A stretch of DNA of 13,673 bases from Treponema sp. GTDB taxonomy: Bacteria; Spirochaetota; Spirochaetia; Treponematales; Breznakiellaceae. This document shows, in pieces, positions 6,817 to 13,673 of the stretch. The translations under genes were made by a program, and so were the position numbers. The first letter of the stretch is position 1. Every line of letters begins with the position of its first letter. The stretch spans positions 1-13,673 of the forward strand of contig JAITES010000047.1 in assembly GCA_031281925.1 (NCBI GenBank). Reading direction: 5' to 3'. The notes under the pieces were generated by a model. The model did no database searches and was not told the origin of the DNA. It saw only the letters and a program-made list of their open reading frames with translations.

Positions 6817-8109
6817 TTATTTCCTCTTTATTGTTTCAAAACCGCAGTAGGGAACCAGGGCCTTTGGAAGCTTTACAGAGCCGTCCTCCTGCTGGAAGTT
6901 TTCGAGAATAGCGATGATGCCCCGGCTTACCGCAATGGCGGTACCGTTGAGCATGTGCACGAATTTATTTTTTCCGTCATCATCCTTGTAACGGACATTG
7001 AGACGCCGGGCCTGATAGTCGGTACAGTTACTGGTGGAAGTAACCTCCCCCCACTCGCCGCCGCTTTGCGAGGGAGGATTCGCTCTCCCCGGCATCCAGG
7101 CTTCAAGATCCCATTTGCGGTAGGCAGGCGCGCCCAAATCTCCGGTACAGGTATCCACCACCCGGAAGGGGATCTCAAGACCCGTAAAGATCTCTTCCTC
7201 GACGGCCCGCAGTTCCTCGTGGAGACGACTTGAATCTTCCGGGAGGCAGTACACAAACATTTCAAGTTTGGTAAACTGGTGCACCCGGTAAAGACCCTTG
7301 CTGAACTGGCCTGCGGCCCCGGCCTCCCGCCTGAAACAGTGACTGAGGCCCGCCATCTTCAAAGGCAGGGCGTCTTTGGAAAGTATTGTGCCGGCATGAT
7401 AGCCGCCCAGCGTAATTTCCGCTGTCCCGACAAGGCAGGAACCCTCCCCCTCCAGGGTGTAAACATTGGACTCAGGCCCGCGGGGATTAAAACCGATGCC
7501 CTCAAGGATCTCTTCCTTTGCAAGATCCGGAGTGATGAAGGGAGTAAAACCCTTCTTCTGCAGAATATCCAGCGCGTAGCGCACAAGGCCCAATTCCAGA
7601 AACACGCCTTCGTTTTTCAGGTAGTAAAACTTTACACCGGACACCTTGGTTCCCGAATCAAAGTCGATAATGTCGAGATCCTGCCCCAAGGCAACATGAT
7701 CCTTCGGCACAAAGCTGAATTTGACAGGTTCCCCGACACGCTTTACCTCAAGGTTATCCTTGTCCTCTTTCCCGAGCGGGGCTTCCGGATGGGCCATGTT
7801 GGGAATTTTGCGGGCTTCGGTTTCCAGGTTTTTTTCCGCGGCGGCAAGTTCCCCTTCCGCGGCCGCAATCTCTTCCTTGAGACGCTTGCCCTCCGCAATG
7901 AGTCCCTGACGGGCCTCGTTTTCCAGTTTGCCTTTCATGGCCGCGGCATTGGCGTTCCTCTGCTGCTGCAGGGCCTGCAGCCGGGTACTTAGTTCCGTGC
8001 GGCGGTTAAAAAGCTCCACTACCGCATCGGCGTCGGCCTTCATAAAGCGGTTGGCAATGTTGGCCTTTACCGCATCCAGATTATCTACAATAAACCTATA
8101 GTCAAGCAT
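6817..8109 (-). CDS. serS: Seryl-tRNA synthetase
   Basis: Class II synthetase that charges tRNA-Ser (and tRNA-Sec where present). The 430-residue protein is complete. An N-terminal two-helix coiled-coil arm spans about residues 30-100, rich in Ala, Glu, Gln and Lys. The catalytic core carries the serine-binding TAEI (229-232), motif 2 FRREAG (259-264) with YRVHQFTKLEMF (274-285), and motif 3 GTAIAVSRGIIAILEN (389-404). Between WMPGR (338-342) and GEVTSTSNCTDYQARR (354-369) there is an extra NPPSQSGGEW stretch, where most SerRS sequences have only a few residues; it is encoded by a palindromic GC-rich segment. AAGGCGG seven bases before the ATG and an extended -10 promoter support the start. 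The stop is one base from the micro-ORF ATG, so serS probably heads the serS-aroF-tyrA transcript. Confidence 0.97.
   Translation of the reverse strand: MLDYRFIVDNLDAVKANIANRFMKADADAVVELFNRRTELSTRLQALQQQRNANAAAMKGKLENEARQGLIAEGKRLKEEIAAAEGELAAAEKNLETEARKIPNMAHPEAPLGKEDKDNLEVKRVGEPVKFSFVPKDHVALGQDLDIIDFDSGTKVSGVKFYYLKNEGVFLELGLVRYALDILQKKGFTPFITPDLAKEEILEGIGFNPRGPESNVYTLEGEGSCLVGTAEITLGGYHAGTILSKDALPLKMAGLSHCFRREAGAAGQFSKGLYRVHQFTKLEMFVYCLPEDSSRLHEELRAVEEEIFTGLEIPFRVVDTCTGDLGAPAYRKWDLEAWMPGRANPPSQSGGEWGEVTSTSNCTDYQARRLNVRYKDDDGKNKFVHMLNGTAIAVSRGIIAILENFQQEDGSVKLPKALVPYCGFETIKRK
7044..7077. repeat. Imperfect palindrome encoding the extra residues in SerRS
   Basis: On the plus strand, CCTCC-CCCCA-CTCGC (7044-7058) faces GCGAGGGAGG (7068-7077). 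The ten-base arms match perfectly if the five-base CCCCA is bulged out, with a nine-base loop. The block is in frame in serS and largely overlaps residues 343-352, which look inserted relative to other SerRS proteins. A small palindromic insertion or local expansion is inferred. Confidence 0.35.
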
Positions 8110-8153
8110 GATCTTTCCGCCTTTAGTGTTCAGGGAAAATTATTCCGTGAATG

Positions 8154-8162
8154 AGTATAGCA
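8154..8162 (-). promoter_or_regulatory. Extended -10 promoter for serS (and downstream genes)
   Basis: On the minus strand the sequence reads TGCTATACT: -10 hexamer TATACT (8159-8154) with the extended TGn element just upstream. No convincing -35 lies 17 bases farther (TTTTCC), which extended -10 promoters tolerate. Predicted initiation near 8147 leaves a leader of about 38 bases before serS. Confidence 0.5.
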
Positions 8163-8206
8163 TGTTCCCCTCATCAGGAAAAGGGCTTCGTAACATTTCC
8201 ATTTGA

Positions 8207-8225
8207 GGCGTTTCGGGGAAGCGCC
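8207..8225. other. Short hairpin after birA
   Basis: GGCGTTTC (8207-8214), GGG, GAAGCGCC (8218-8225) forms an eight-base-pair stem with one G-U pair on the plus strand; the minus-strand transcript has a C-A mismatch instead. It lies just downstream of the birA stop but has no T-run on either side, so I do not call it a terminator. Confidence 0.2.
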
Positions 8226-8237
8226 CGGGCCGGCATT

Positions 8238-9029
8238 CTATTTGTAAAGTTTCAGTTCGCCTGTGATGAAGGATTCGGGTTTTGTTTTTCCTGCGGGAAG
8301 GATTATGACTGCGCCTTCAGGACCGATGCCCTGCAGTATCCCTGTCAACTCTTCGCCGCTTTCCGCGGCTCCGGGGAGGAAACACACTTCTTCTCCCCTG
8401 CGGTAGAGCCGCGCCTCAAGACGGTCTTTCCAGGCGGAGCTTCCGTCCTCCAGTTCCGGGTGAAGGCGGCAAAGAATTTTTTCCAGCAGCACAAAGGGGT
8501 TCAGCGCGCCCGGCTCAAAACGGTACTCCCTCAGGGCGGCGCCTATGCTTACCGCCTTGTCCTGAAGTTCCGGGGGAAAGGCGGACTGAGCCACATTCAC
8601 CCCGATGCCTGTGTACACGGTTTTTCCGTCGGACTCGGAAAGTATTCCCGCGGCCTTGCGATGTCCTCCCGGCAGGCGAATCATGATGTCGTTGGGCCAC
8701 TTTACAAGAACCCTGCCTTCAAGAAGCGGGGCAAAGTCTTCCAGCGCGAGAAGCAGGGCAAGCGCGGCCCTCAGCGTAAAGGCGGCGGGGATCCTCTCTA
8801 TGCTCCCGAAACGGAGGAGGATAGTGAAGGCCAGGCTTTCTCCCGCGCTGCCCTTCCATGAACGTGTCCTGATGCGGCCCCGGCCCGCCTCCTGAAAACC
8901 CGCGCTGATAACCGTACCGTGCGGCGCGCCTTCCGCGGCAAGGCGGCGGCTTTCGTCCATGGTGCTGCCCACCGTTTCCTCGTACCATACCGGAGCGCCA
9001 AAGGGATTTTTAATGTCAAGCTGTTTCAT
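8238..9029 (-). CDS. birA: Biotin--[acetyl-CoA-carboxylase] ligase, no DNA-binding domain
   Basis: Activates biotin as biotinyl-5'-AMP and attaches it to a lysine of biotin-dependent carboxylase or decarboxylase carrier domains. The 263-residue protein has the BirA/LplA catalytic fold: ETVGSTMDE (18-26), the biotinyl-AMP loop GRGRIRTRSW (49-58, canonical GRGRxGRxW with a changed centre), KWPNDI (110-115), KAAGIL (125-130, with the catalytic Lys), and GIGVNV (141-146). A small C-terminal SH3-like domain follows, about 210-263. There is no N-terminal helix-turn-helix, so it is a group I ligase and cannot act as the biotin-operon repressor. No strong ribosome-binding site precedes the ATG at 9029; nearby upstream ATGs are out of frame. 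It is followed by serS after 128 bases and is divergent from the thrH-like gene. Confidence 0.93.
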   Translation of the reverse strand: MKQLDIKNPFGAPVWYEETVGSTMDESRRLAAEGAPHGTVISAGFQEAGRGRIRTRSWKGSAGESLAFTILLRFGSIERIPAAFTLRAALALLLALEDFAPLLEGRVLVKWPNDIMIRLPGGHRKAAGILSESDGKTVYTGIGVNVAQSAFPPELQDKAVSIGAALREYRFEPGALNPFVLLEKILCRLHPELEDGSSAWKDRLEARLYRRGEEVCFLPGAAESGEELTGILQGIGPEGAVIILPAGKTKPESFITGELKLYK

Positions 9030-9117
9030 CCATCATGATGATAGCATAAAAACCGTTTTGTGTTCGGTTGAATTTTTAGGGTTAGCATTTTTTTTGCATA
9101 TATGATATGTTGAGCCC

Positions 9118-9123
9118 AGGAGG
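9118..9123 (+). promoter_or_regulatory. Ribosome-binding site that sets the thrH start
   Basis: AGGAGG lies four bases before the ATG at 9128. The in-frame ATG at 9107 is upstream of this site, has no ribosome-binding site of its own, and would add seven residues not found in ThrH proteins. Confidence 0.75.
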
Positions 9124-9127
9124 CCGC

Positions 9128-9742
9128 ATGAAACTGGTATGCCTTGATCTTGAAGGGGTACTGATACCCGAAATATGGATTGCATTTTCCGAAGCTACCG
9201 GGATTCCCGAACTGCGGCGGACTACACGGGACGAAAGCGACTACAACAAGCTCATGCGTTTCAGGCTTGATATTCTTGAGAAGAATTCCCTCCGTCTGCC
9301 CGACATTCAGAAGGTTATCGGCACCCTCGATCCCCTGCCCGGAGCGGCGGAATTTACGGCGAAGATACGGGAACGAACCCAGCTCATCATACTTTCCGAT
9401 ACCTTTGAACAGTTTGCAAAACCGCTTATGGCAAAACTCGGCTACCCTACCCTCTTCTGCAACAATCTTGAAACCGGCCCCGGCGGGAAAATCACCGGCT
9501 ACCGCCTCCGCCAGGAAAACGGAAAACGGGAAGCGGTTAAGGCTTTCAAATCGATGAACCTGCAGGTTTTTGCCGCGGGGGATTCCTTCAACGATCTTGC
9601 GATGATCCGGGAGGCCGATGAGGGCTGTCTCTTCCGTGCCCCCGAAAAGATCCGGCAGGCCGAAAGCGATGTTCCCTGCGTGGATACTTATGAGGACTTT
9701 CTTTCACAAATAGAAACGTTTTTGGCCAAGTCTGTAATGTAA
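9128..9742 (+). CDS. thrH: ThrH-type phosphoserine phosphatase / homoserine phosphotransferase
   Basis: HAD-superfamily enzyme of the ThrH family, which in Pseudomonas aeruginosa dephosphorylates phosphoserine and can move phosphate to homoserine. The 204-residue protein closely follows that pattern. It opens with CLDLEGVLIPEIWIAF, whose DLEG motif (Asp7, Glu9) replaces the usual DxDGT of phosphoserine phosphatases. Next come TTRDESDYNKLM (32-43), motif II ILSDTF (88-93), the LETGPGGKITGYRLRQ region, and motif III AAGDSFNDLAMI (149-160). The start at 9128 is set by AGGAGG. Role inferred: last step of serine synthesis, or a threonine bypass. It is a single-gene plus-strand unit between birA and era, converging with era across 12 bases; no convincing promoter was found upstream. 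Confidence 0.9.
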   Translation: MKLVCLDLEGVLIPEIWIAFSEATGIPELRRTTRDESDYNKLMRFRLDILEKNSLRLPDIQKVIGTLDPLPGAAEFTAKIRERTQLIILSDTFEQFAKPLMAKLGYPTLFCNNLETGPGGKITGYRLRQENGKREAVKAFKSMNLQVFAAGDSFNDLAMIREADEGCLFRAPEKIRQAESDVPCVDTYEDFLSQIETFLAKSVM

Positions 9743-9754
9743 CCGGTTATGGGA

Positions 9755-10660
9755 CTACACAATAAGCCTGCGCAGAGTGGCGTCGTTGTGCCGCCAGTCA
9801 TGGGCGGTCTTGACACGCAGATCCAGTTCCAGTTTCCAGTCAAATATGCGCTTGAGATCCTTGAGGGCTTCAAGCCGTATCTGTTTTATCATGGCGCCGC
9901 CCTTGCCCACGACCATGCCTTTCTGCGATTCCCGTTCCGTCACGATAAAAGCCCGCACCCAGAGTTTCTGCCCGCCTTCGGGAAGGGTTTTCAATTCCGC
10001 ATCCGCCACATCAACATAGATTGAATGGGGGATCTCCTGCCTGAGATGCCTGATGGCCTTTTCCCGTATAATCTCCGCAATTCTGAATGACACTTCCTGA
10101 TCGGTATAAAAATCTTCCGGGTAGAAAGGGTCTCCTTCCGGCGCAAGGGAAAAGAGACAGTCCAACAGGGATTCTACGCCTTCATTCTTCAGCGCGGAAA
10201 TTTTAAAAATACGCTCCTCTTCAACAGGGCCGATCTTTTCGCTGAGAAAATTCAACAGGGCCTGTGGATCTGCGCGGGGAGAATCGATCTTGTTTAACAC
10301 AAACACTGTCTTTGCCCTGAGGGGCGCGACAAGCGAAACAACGGCCTCTTCTTCCTCCGCCGGCATGCGGGAGGCATCCAGCGTATAGAGGACAAGATCG
10401 GCCTCTTCAATGGAACGTTCCCCCACTTCCATGAGTTTTTTGTTGAATTTTTTTTCGGACGCATGACGGCCGGGAGTATCGATAAAGACAAGCTGGCCCT
10501 GTTCCCGGTTTACAATACCCCTCACGGCGTTTCGTGTCGTCTGCGGCACAGGGCTTACGATAGCCACCTTCTCTCCGCAGAATCGGTTGAGAAGCGTTGA
10601 TTTTCCGGCGGAGGGCCGCCCGATAATCGTTACAAAGGCCGCCTTTTTTGCTGTGGGCAT
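9755..10660 (-). CDS. era: GTPase Era, 30S ribosome assembly factor
   Basis: Essential GTPase that binds the 3' end of 16S rRNA and helps 30S maturation. The 301-residue protein has the full G-domain: P-loop GRPSAGKS (14-21), TTRN (41-44), DTPG (61-64), NKID (123-126) and SALK (155-158). A C-terminal KH domain follows with GKGGAMIKQI (252-261). Length is normal for Era. Its ATG shares a base with the stop of the upstream surface-protein gene (TAATG). No ribosome-binding site lies at normal spacing; the nearest AAGG is about 16 bases upstream, inside that gene. Translation therefore probably depends on termination-reinitiation, and transcription on the upstream gene. It converges with the thrH-like gene. 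Confidence 0.97.
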   Translation of the reverse strand: MPTAKKAAFVTIIGRPSAGKSTLLNRFCGEKVAIVSPVPQTTRNAVRGIVNREQGQLVFIDTPGRHASEKKFNKKLMEVGERSIEEADLVLYTLDASRMPAEEEEAVVSLVAPLRAKTVFVLNKIDSPRADPQALLNFLSEKIGPVEEERIFKISALKNEGVESLLDCLFSLAPEGDPFYPEDFYTDQEVSFRIAEIIREKAIRHLRQEIPHSIYVDVADAELKTLPEGGQKLWVRAFIVTERESQKGMVVGKGGAMIKQIRLEALKDLKRIFDWKLELDLRVKTAHDWRHNDATLRRLIV

Positions 10661-13600
10661 TATTTTACAACCATTACCTTGCGGATCTCGTCTATGTCGG
10701 GGCCGACTACCCGAATAAAGTACATGCCTCTGGCTACGGGCCTTCCGCCCTTGTTGGTTCCGTCCCAGGCTTCCCGGTATTCGCCCGCGGGACGGTTCTC
10801 CCTGCGCAGAGACCTTACCAGATTCCCGTCCAGGGTAAAGACCTGAATGGTAACCCTGCCGGAACGGGTCATGTTATAGTTAACATAGACCTGCTCTCCC
10901 CTGGTAGGATTAATAACATTGTTGAGTATCGTTACCCCGCCTCTCTGGATGGTAGTACTATGCACTTCCACGGTGAAGGGTTTTACTTTCCTGTACCAGT
11001 CTACGGGAACTTCGCCGCCCCTGGGTATGTCAAGCCTGCCTGCGTACATGGGAGAGGCGCTGCCTGAAGGATCCCTATAGAGGAAGAAGAAGTCCAGGTA
11101 TTTGCGATCCTGATAGAGTTCCTTGTTGAGACCGAAATTGAAAAGAATACGGTTGTTGTCCACACTCTGGCCGCTTGCAACTCCGGTGTCATGGGCGCCG
11201 TACAGGGACATGTGCGGCCAGGGAACCATGTTTGAATACGCAGTTCTCGTGTCATAGCTCTTTGTCGTCTCATTGTATACCCATTCGGGCCTGAAGGACG
11301 GCAGCCAGAATCCGACGGGACCATGAACATCGCGGGAGCGGAACTCATCCAGAGGATTGGTATAGTGGAGTTCCATACTGTAATTGCTATACGTATTGCC
11401 TGCAGTCTGAATGGAGAAGGCCGGATTCAGACGGGCTTGAACGGTAATATCCCTGTGCTGCAGAATTCCCCTGCCTGTAAATTCCCACACAAGACCGAAA
11501 TCGGTCCCCTGCGCGGACCAGAAGTCTGAAGTTTCAGGACGGGCGGTTTCGTTATCCCGCGCCCAGACAGGCCATACAAAGTAGTTACTGTCATCCGCTG
11601 ACGCGGGGGGCAGGGATATGAGCATATCCGTAGCCCGGTGACATTGCCCGTGATTAGGACTACTCTCATAGCCGTCATAGAAACGGTTTTGCGGAACCAG
11701 AATACCCACCGGCCTGTCTTCGTAGAGTACCGGTTTATACTCTGTGTAATCCCAATTCACAGGATAGGTAGGCGAGGGGTACATGGGCGTATCGGGATAG
11801 AAGTTATTCACATCATAGGCCCGCGTGGCAAGATCGGCGGCATCGGAGATGGAAAAACCCGCGTTCCCCGTAGCAAGGTCTTCAAGACTTAAGGGATTGT
11901 CCAGATGGAGAAGATATTCGGTATCGGAAATCTTACTCACCTGATCCGCCCGCAATCTTACGGTAAAAGAATCGCTGAGCCGCAAAAATGAGAAGAACAT
12001 ATCCCTGCCGGCAATACTTACCAGAGGCTCCGACATCTGGAGGAAAATTTGATTTCTCTGCGGCAGCGCCAGGGCATAGTTGACCCTGGGAGGAACCGTA
12101 TCTATCGTTTCTCCAATCTCATTGACCCGTCCTATCCTGGTAGAACCGGTGATCGTTTCAAAGAGACTGTTATTCTTTACAACCTTCCATTTGAGAAGGG
12201 CGCCCGTATCGTTGTAATCTTTTTCCTTGAGGTACACATAGATACCGTCATGGTTAGGCATTGTCTCTACCCGCTCATAACCGCGGAAGCCCCGCGAAGA
12301 ATCAATCTCGTAATCTTCAATTTCAAGATCAAATTCGCTGAAGGCATCGGCTTCCGCCATTAACTCATAGGCAGCCTGAATACGAATGCGGTCAATTCTG
12401 CCGTTACGGTTTGAATCTTCGGTGAAACTGTAGTAGAAACTGTCCATGCGTATCCAGTTTACATCGAAGTAACCTTCCCAATACTCTGGCGGTGTTTCAT
12501 GATGAAGCCCCTGATCCGAATCCGCCTGTACTATCCTGCCGTCCGGATCATTGGGGCCCGGCACGGGAATACGGCGGGTAGAATGACTGTAGAAGATACG
12601 CACCCGGTTAATATCCATCCTGGCGCCGTTTCTAAGATCGAAGTCCCAGAATTTTTCCCGGCTGGGCCAGAGATTCCACTTGGTCATTTCCGGCGGATCG
12701 GGATCCTCGTAGAGCTTGTTTGTATACTCCCAGGGCTCCGGCTTAGTCAAAGGAGGAAAGCTCCAGTTCCAAATTTTGGAAAGGGTGACCCATTCATTTC
12801 TGTTCGATGCCGAATCAAGCGACTGTCCGCTGCCACCCGGCGGAGGGATAGTGGTAACAACAGGAGGAGCGCCGCCCGGCCCCAAGACCCGGAACAGATA
12901 TTCTATTTTATGGAAAGGCCCGATAAGGTTATTCCGGAAAGGCGAGAAGAAGATCGCCATACCGTTATTTGTTCCCCTGTAAGGATTTTCATCCACAACA
13001 GCCTCAAAGATCCACCAGTCCGAATTCCCTACAATATAGGTTTGACTTCCCCTGAAAATTACCCGCGAGCGCCTTCCGTCCCTCACGGTCTGGTCTCCAT
13101 CGTAATCCGCGTTCTGACTCATGCTGCGGAAACCCGGATTCGCGTCAATGCGATTGTTAATCCAGCTTCCGTTCACTATTACCGTGCGGTTATAAAAATA
13201 CTGTGTCCCGCCTATCGTTAGAGATCCTTCAGGAGAATTGGCATAGCCGGGCGGAACGGGATCAATAGCCCTGCCTTCGGCGATGGTAACACTTCCCTGG
13301 AAGTGTACGTCCGTGTAAAAACTCAGTACCGATTCGGCTGCAGTACCTGTAAAGGCAAGCCCTCCAACGGGAACCGGGGCTTCAAGATAAACCGCCGGGG
13401 CAGAATCAGCCTGAAAGTTAAGCGTAATGCCCCAAGACTCTTTATTGCCCCAGTCCTGGGCATTGAAGAGAACCGAATAAGTACCGGGGTTGGCAAGGGT
13501 GGAACCGGGACCAATAACTGCGTTTCCATCAATAAGGCTAATCCAGGCGGTTCGCATGTAATCGGGAATACCCGCAGAAGGCAGTGTCGTTGTATCCATG

Positions 13601-13673
13601 GCCGATTCCACTTTAAAGGGCGTTGCGGAACTGCTGCCCTGCAGAAGCATGTCTCCCCTGACGATGAGTTCTT
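10660..13673 (-). CDS. Giant secreted/surface protein with C-terminal FlgD-like Ig domain, 5' end beyond window
   Basis: The reverse-strand frame is open from the right edge to TAA at 10662-10660. An ATG at 13650 is internal, because the codons before it (ELIVRGD) continue the frame, so the start lies outside. At least 1003 residues are present; numbering below is from that Met. The N-terminal half is beta-rich with many Gly, Asn and Trp (for example IVNGSW, VIFRGSQTYIVGN). Calcium-loop-like motifs occur at DYDGDQTVRD (182-191) and DSNRNGRID (412-420). TVPPRVNYALAL (518-529) begins an Ig-like module containing QMSEPL. Residues 911-996 form an FlgD-type Ig-like domain: INPTRGEQVYVNYNM, GRVTIQVFTLDGNLVRSL, AGEYREAWDG, ARGMYFIRVV, ending KVMVVK. 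Only one Cys was seen. It is probably exported to the cell envelope or outside; function unknown. The C-terminal domain resembles type IX sorting domains, but in spirochaetes a plain Ig-like role is likelier. Confidence 0.85.
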   Translation of the reverse strand, partial: ELIVRGDMLLQGSSSATPFKVESAMDTTTLPSAGIPDYMRTAWISLIDGNAVIGPGSTLANPGTYSVLFNAQDWGNKESWGITLNFQADSAPAVYLEAPVPVGGLAFTGTAAESVLSFYTDVHFQGSVTIAEGRAIDPVPPGYANSPEGSLTIGGTQYFYNRTVIVNGSWINNRIDANPGFRSMSQNADYDGDQTVRDGRRSRVIFRGSQTYIVGNSDWWIFEAVVDENPYRGTNNGMAIFFSPFRNNLIGPFHKIEYLFRVLGPGGAPPVVTTIPPPGGSGQSLDSASNRNEWVTLSKIWNWSFPPLTKPEPWEYTNKLYEDPDPPEMTKWNLWPSREKFWDFDLRNGARMDINRVRIFYSHSTRRIPVPGPNDPDGRIVQADSDQGLHHETPPEYWEGYFDVNWIRMDSFYYSFTEDSNRNGRIDRIRIQAAYELMAEADAFSEFDLEIEDYEIDSSRGFRGYERVETMPNHDGIYVYLKEKDYNDTGALLKWKVVKNNSLFETITGSTRIGRVNEIGETIDTVPPRVNYALALPQRNQIFLQMSEPLVSIAGRDMFFSFLRLSDSFTVRLRADQVSKISDTEYLLHLDNPLSLEDLATGNAGFSISDAADLATRAYDVNNFYPDTPMYPSPTYPVNWDYTEYKPVLYEDRPVGILVPQNRFYDGYESSPNHGQCHRATDMLISLPPASADDSNYFVWPVWARDNETARPETSDFWSAQGTDFGLVWEFTGRGILQHRDITVQARLNPAFSIQTAGNTYSNYSMELHYTNPLDEFRSRDVHGPVGFWLPSFRPEWVYNETTKSYDTRTAYSNMVPWPHMSLYGAHDTGVASGQSVDNNRILFNFGLNKELYQDRKYLDFFFLYRDPSGSASPMYAGRLDIPRGGEVPVDWYRKVKPFTVEVHSTTIQRGGVTILNNVINPTRGEQVYVNYNMTRSGRVTIQVFTLDGNLVRSLRRENRPAGEYREAWDGTNKGGRPVARGMYFIRVVGPDIDEIRKVMVVK

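Noticed and set aside
8174..8236. 20-codon minus-strand frame starting two bases after the birA stop
   Set aside because: Looks like the serS-aroF micro-ORF in position, but it has no ribosome-binding site and overlaps the region just upstream of the serS -10.
9068..9106. TTGAAT ... TATGAT as a promoter for the thrH-like gene
   Set aside because: The hexamers are good, but the spacing is 27 bases, far outside the usable range; no alternative -35 was convincing.
9740..9749. Palindrome TAACCGGTTA between thrH and era as a terminator
   Set aside because: Too short and without a loop or T-run; it overlaps the thrH stop codon.

Overview
The window looks like chromosomal DNA of a spirochaete, most likely a Treponema of the free-living or gut-symbiont kind. 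This is inference from remembered family resemblance, not from a database search. The reasons are: an N-terminal lipobox of the relaxed spirochaetal type; SerRS, LeuRS and Era sequences that read like treponemal versions; a large surface protein ending in an FlgD-type Ig-like domain; and dense, mixed-strand gene packing. The presence of aromatic amino-acid biosynthesis genes (DAHP synthase and prephenate dehydrogenase) argues against a reduced pathogen such as T. pallidum. I see no transposase, integrase, CRISPR array, tRNA, rRNA or replication origin. No gap between genes exceeds about 190 bases.

Layout, left to right. (1) 1-2105, minus: the N-terminal 701 residues of a large lipoprotein with serial Ig-like domains. 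It runs off the left edge and is driven by a well-formed promoter whose -10 lies in a 16-base perfect palindrome. (2) 2296-4794, plus: leuS, leucyl-tRNA synthetase, transcribed divergently from the lipoprotein gene. (3) 8109 down to 4807, minus: serS, a 24-codon micro-ORF, aroF (type I-beta DAHP synthase) and tyrA, packed with overlaps or one-base gaps and probably one operon read from an extended -10 promoter at about 8154-8162. It converges on leuS across a short inverted repeat. (4) 8238-9029, minus: birA, a biotin-protein ligase without the DNA-binding domain, upstream of serS. (5) 9128-9742, plus: a ThrH-type phosphoserine phosphatase/homoserine phosphotransferase. (6) 10660-9755, minus: era, ribosome-assembly GTPase. 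(7) 13673-10660, minus: the C-terminal part of a very large secreted/surface protein whose stop codon overlaps the era start (TAATG).

Functionally the centre is housekeeping: two aminoacyl-tRNA synthetases, the entry step of the shikimate pathway, the tyrosine branch, biotin attachment, serine metabolism and ribosome biogenesis. Both ends are accessory surface proteins of unknown role. The least ordinary features are the micro-ORF with a good ribosome-binding site between serS and aroF, whose Trp codon sits in a hairpin loop; a short palindromic in-frame insertion in serS; translational coupling of the essential GTPase era to a giant surface protein; and the palindrome over the lipoprotein promoter. 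None amounts to a demonstrated new system, but each can be tested.
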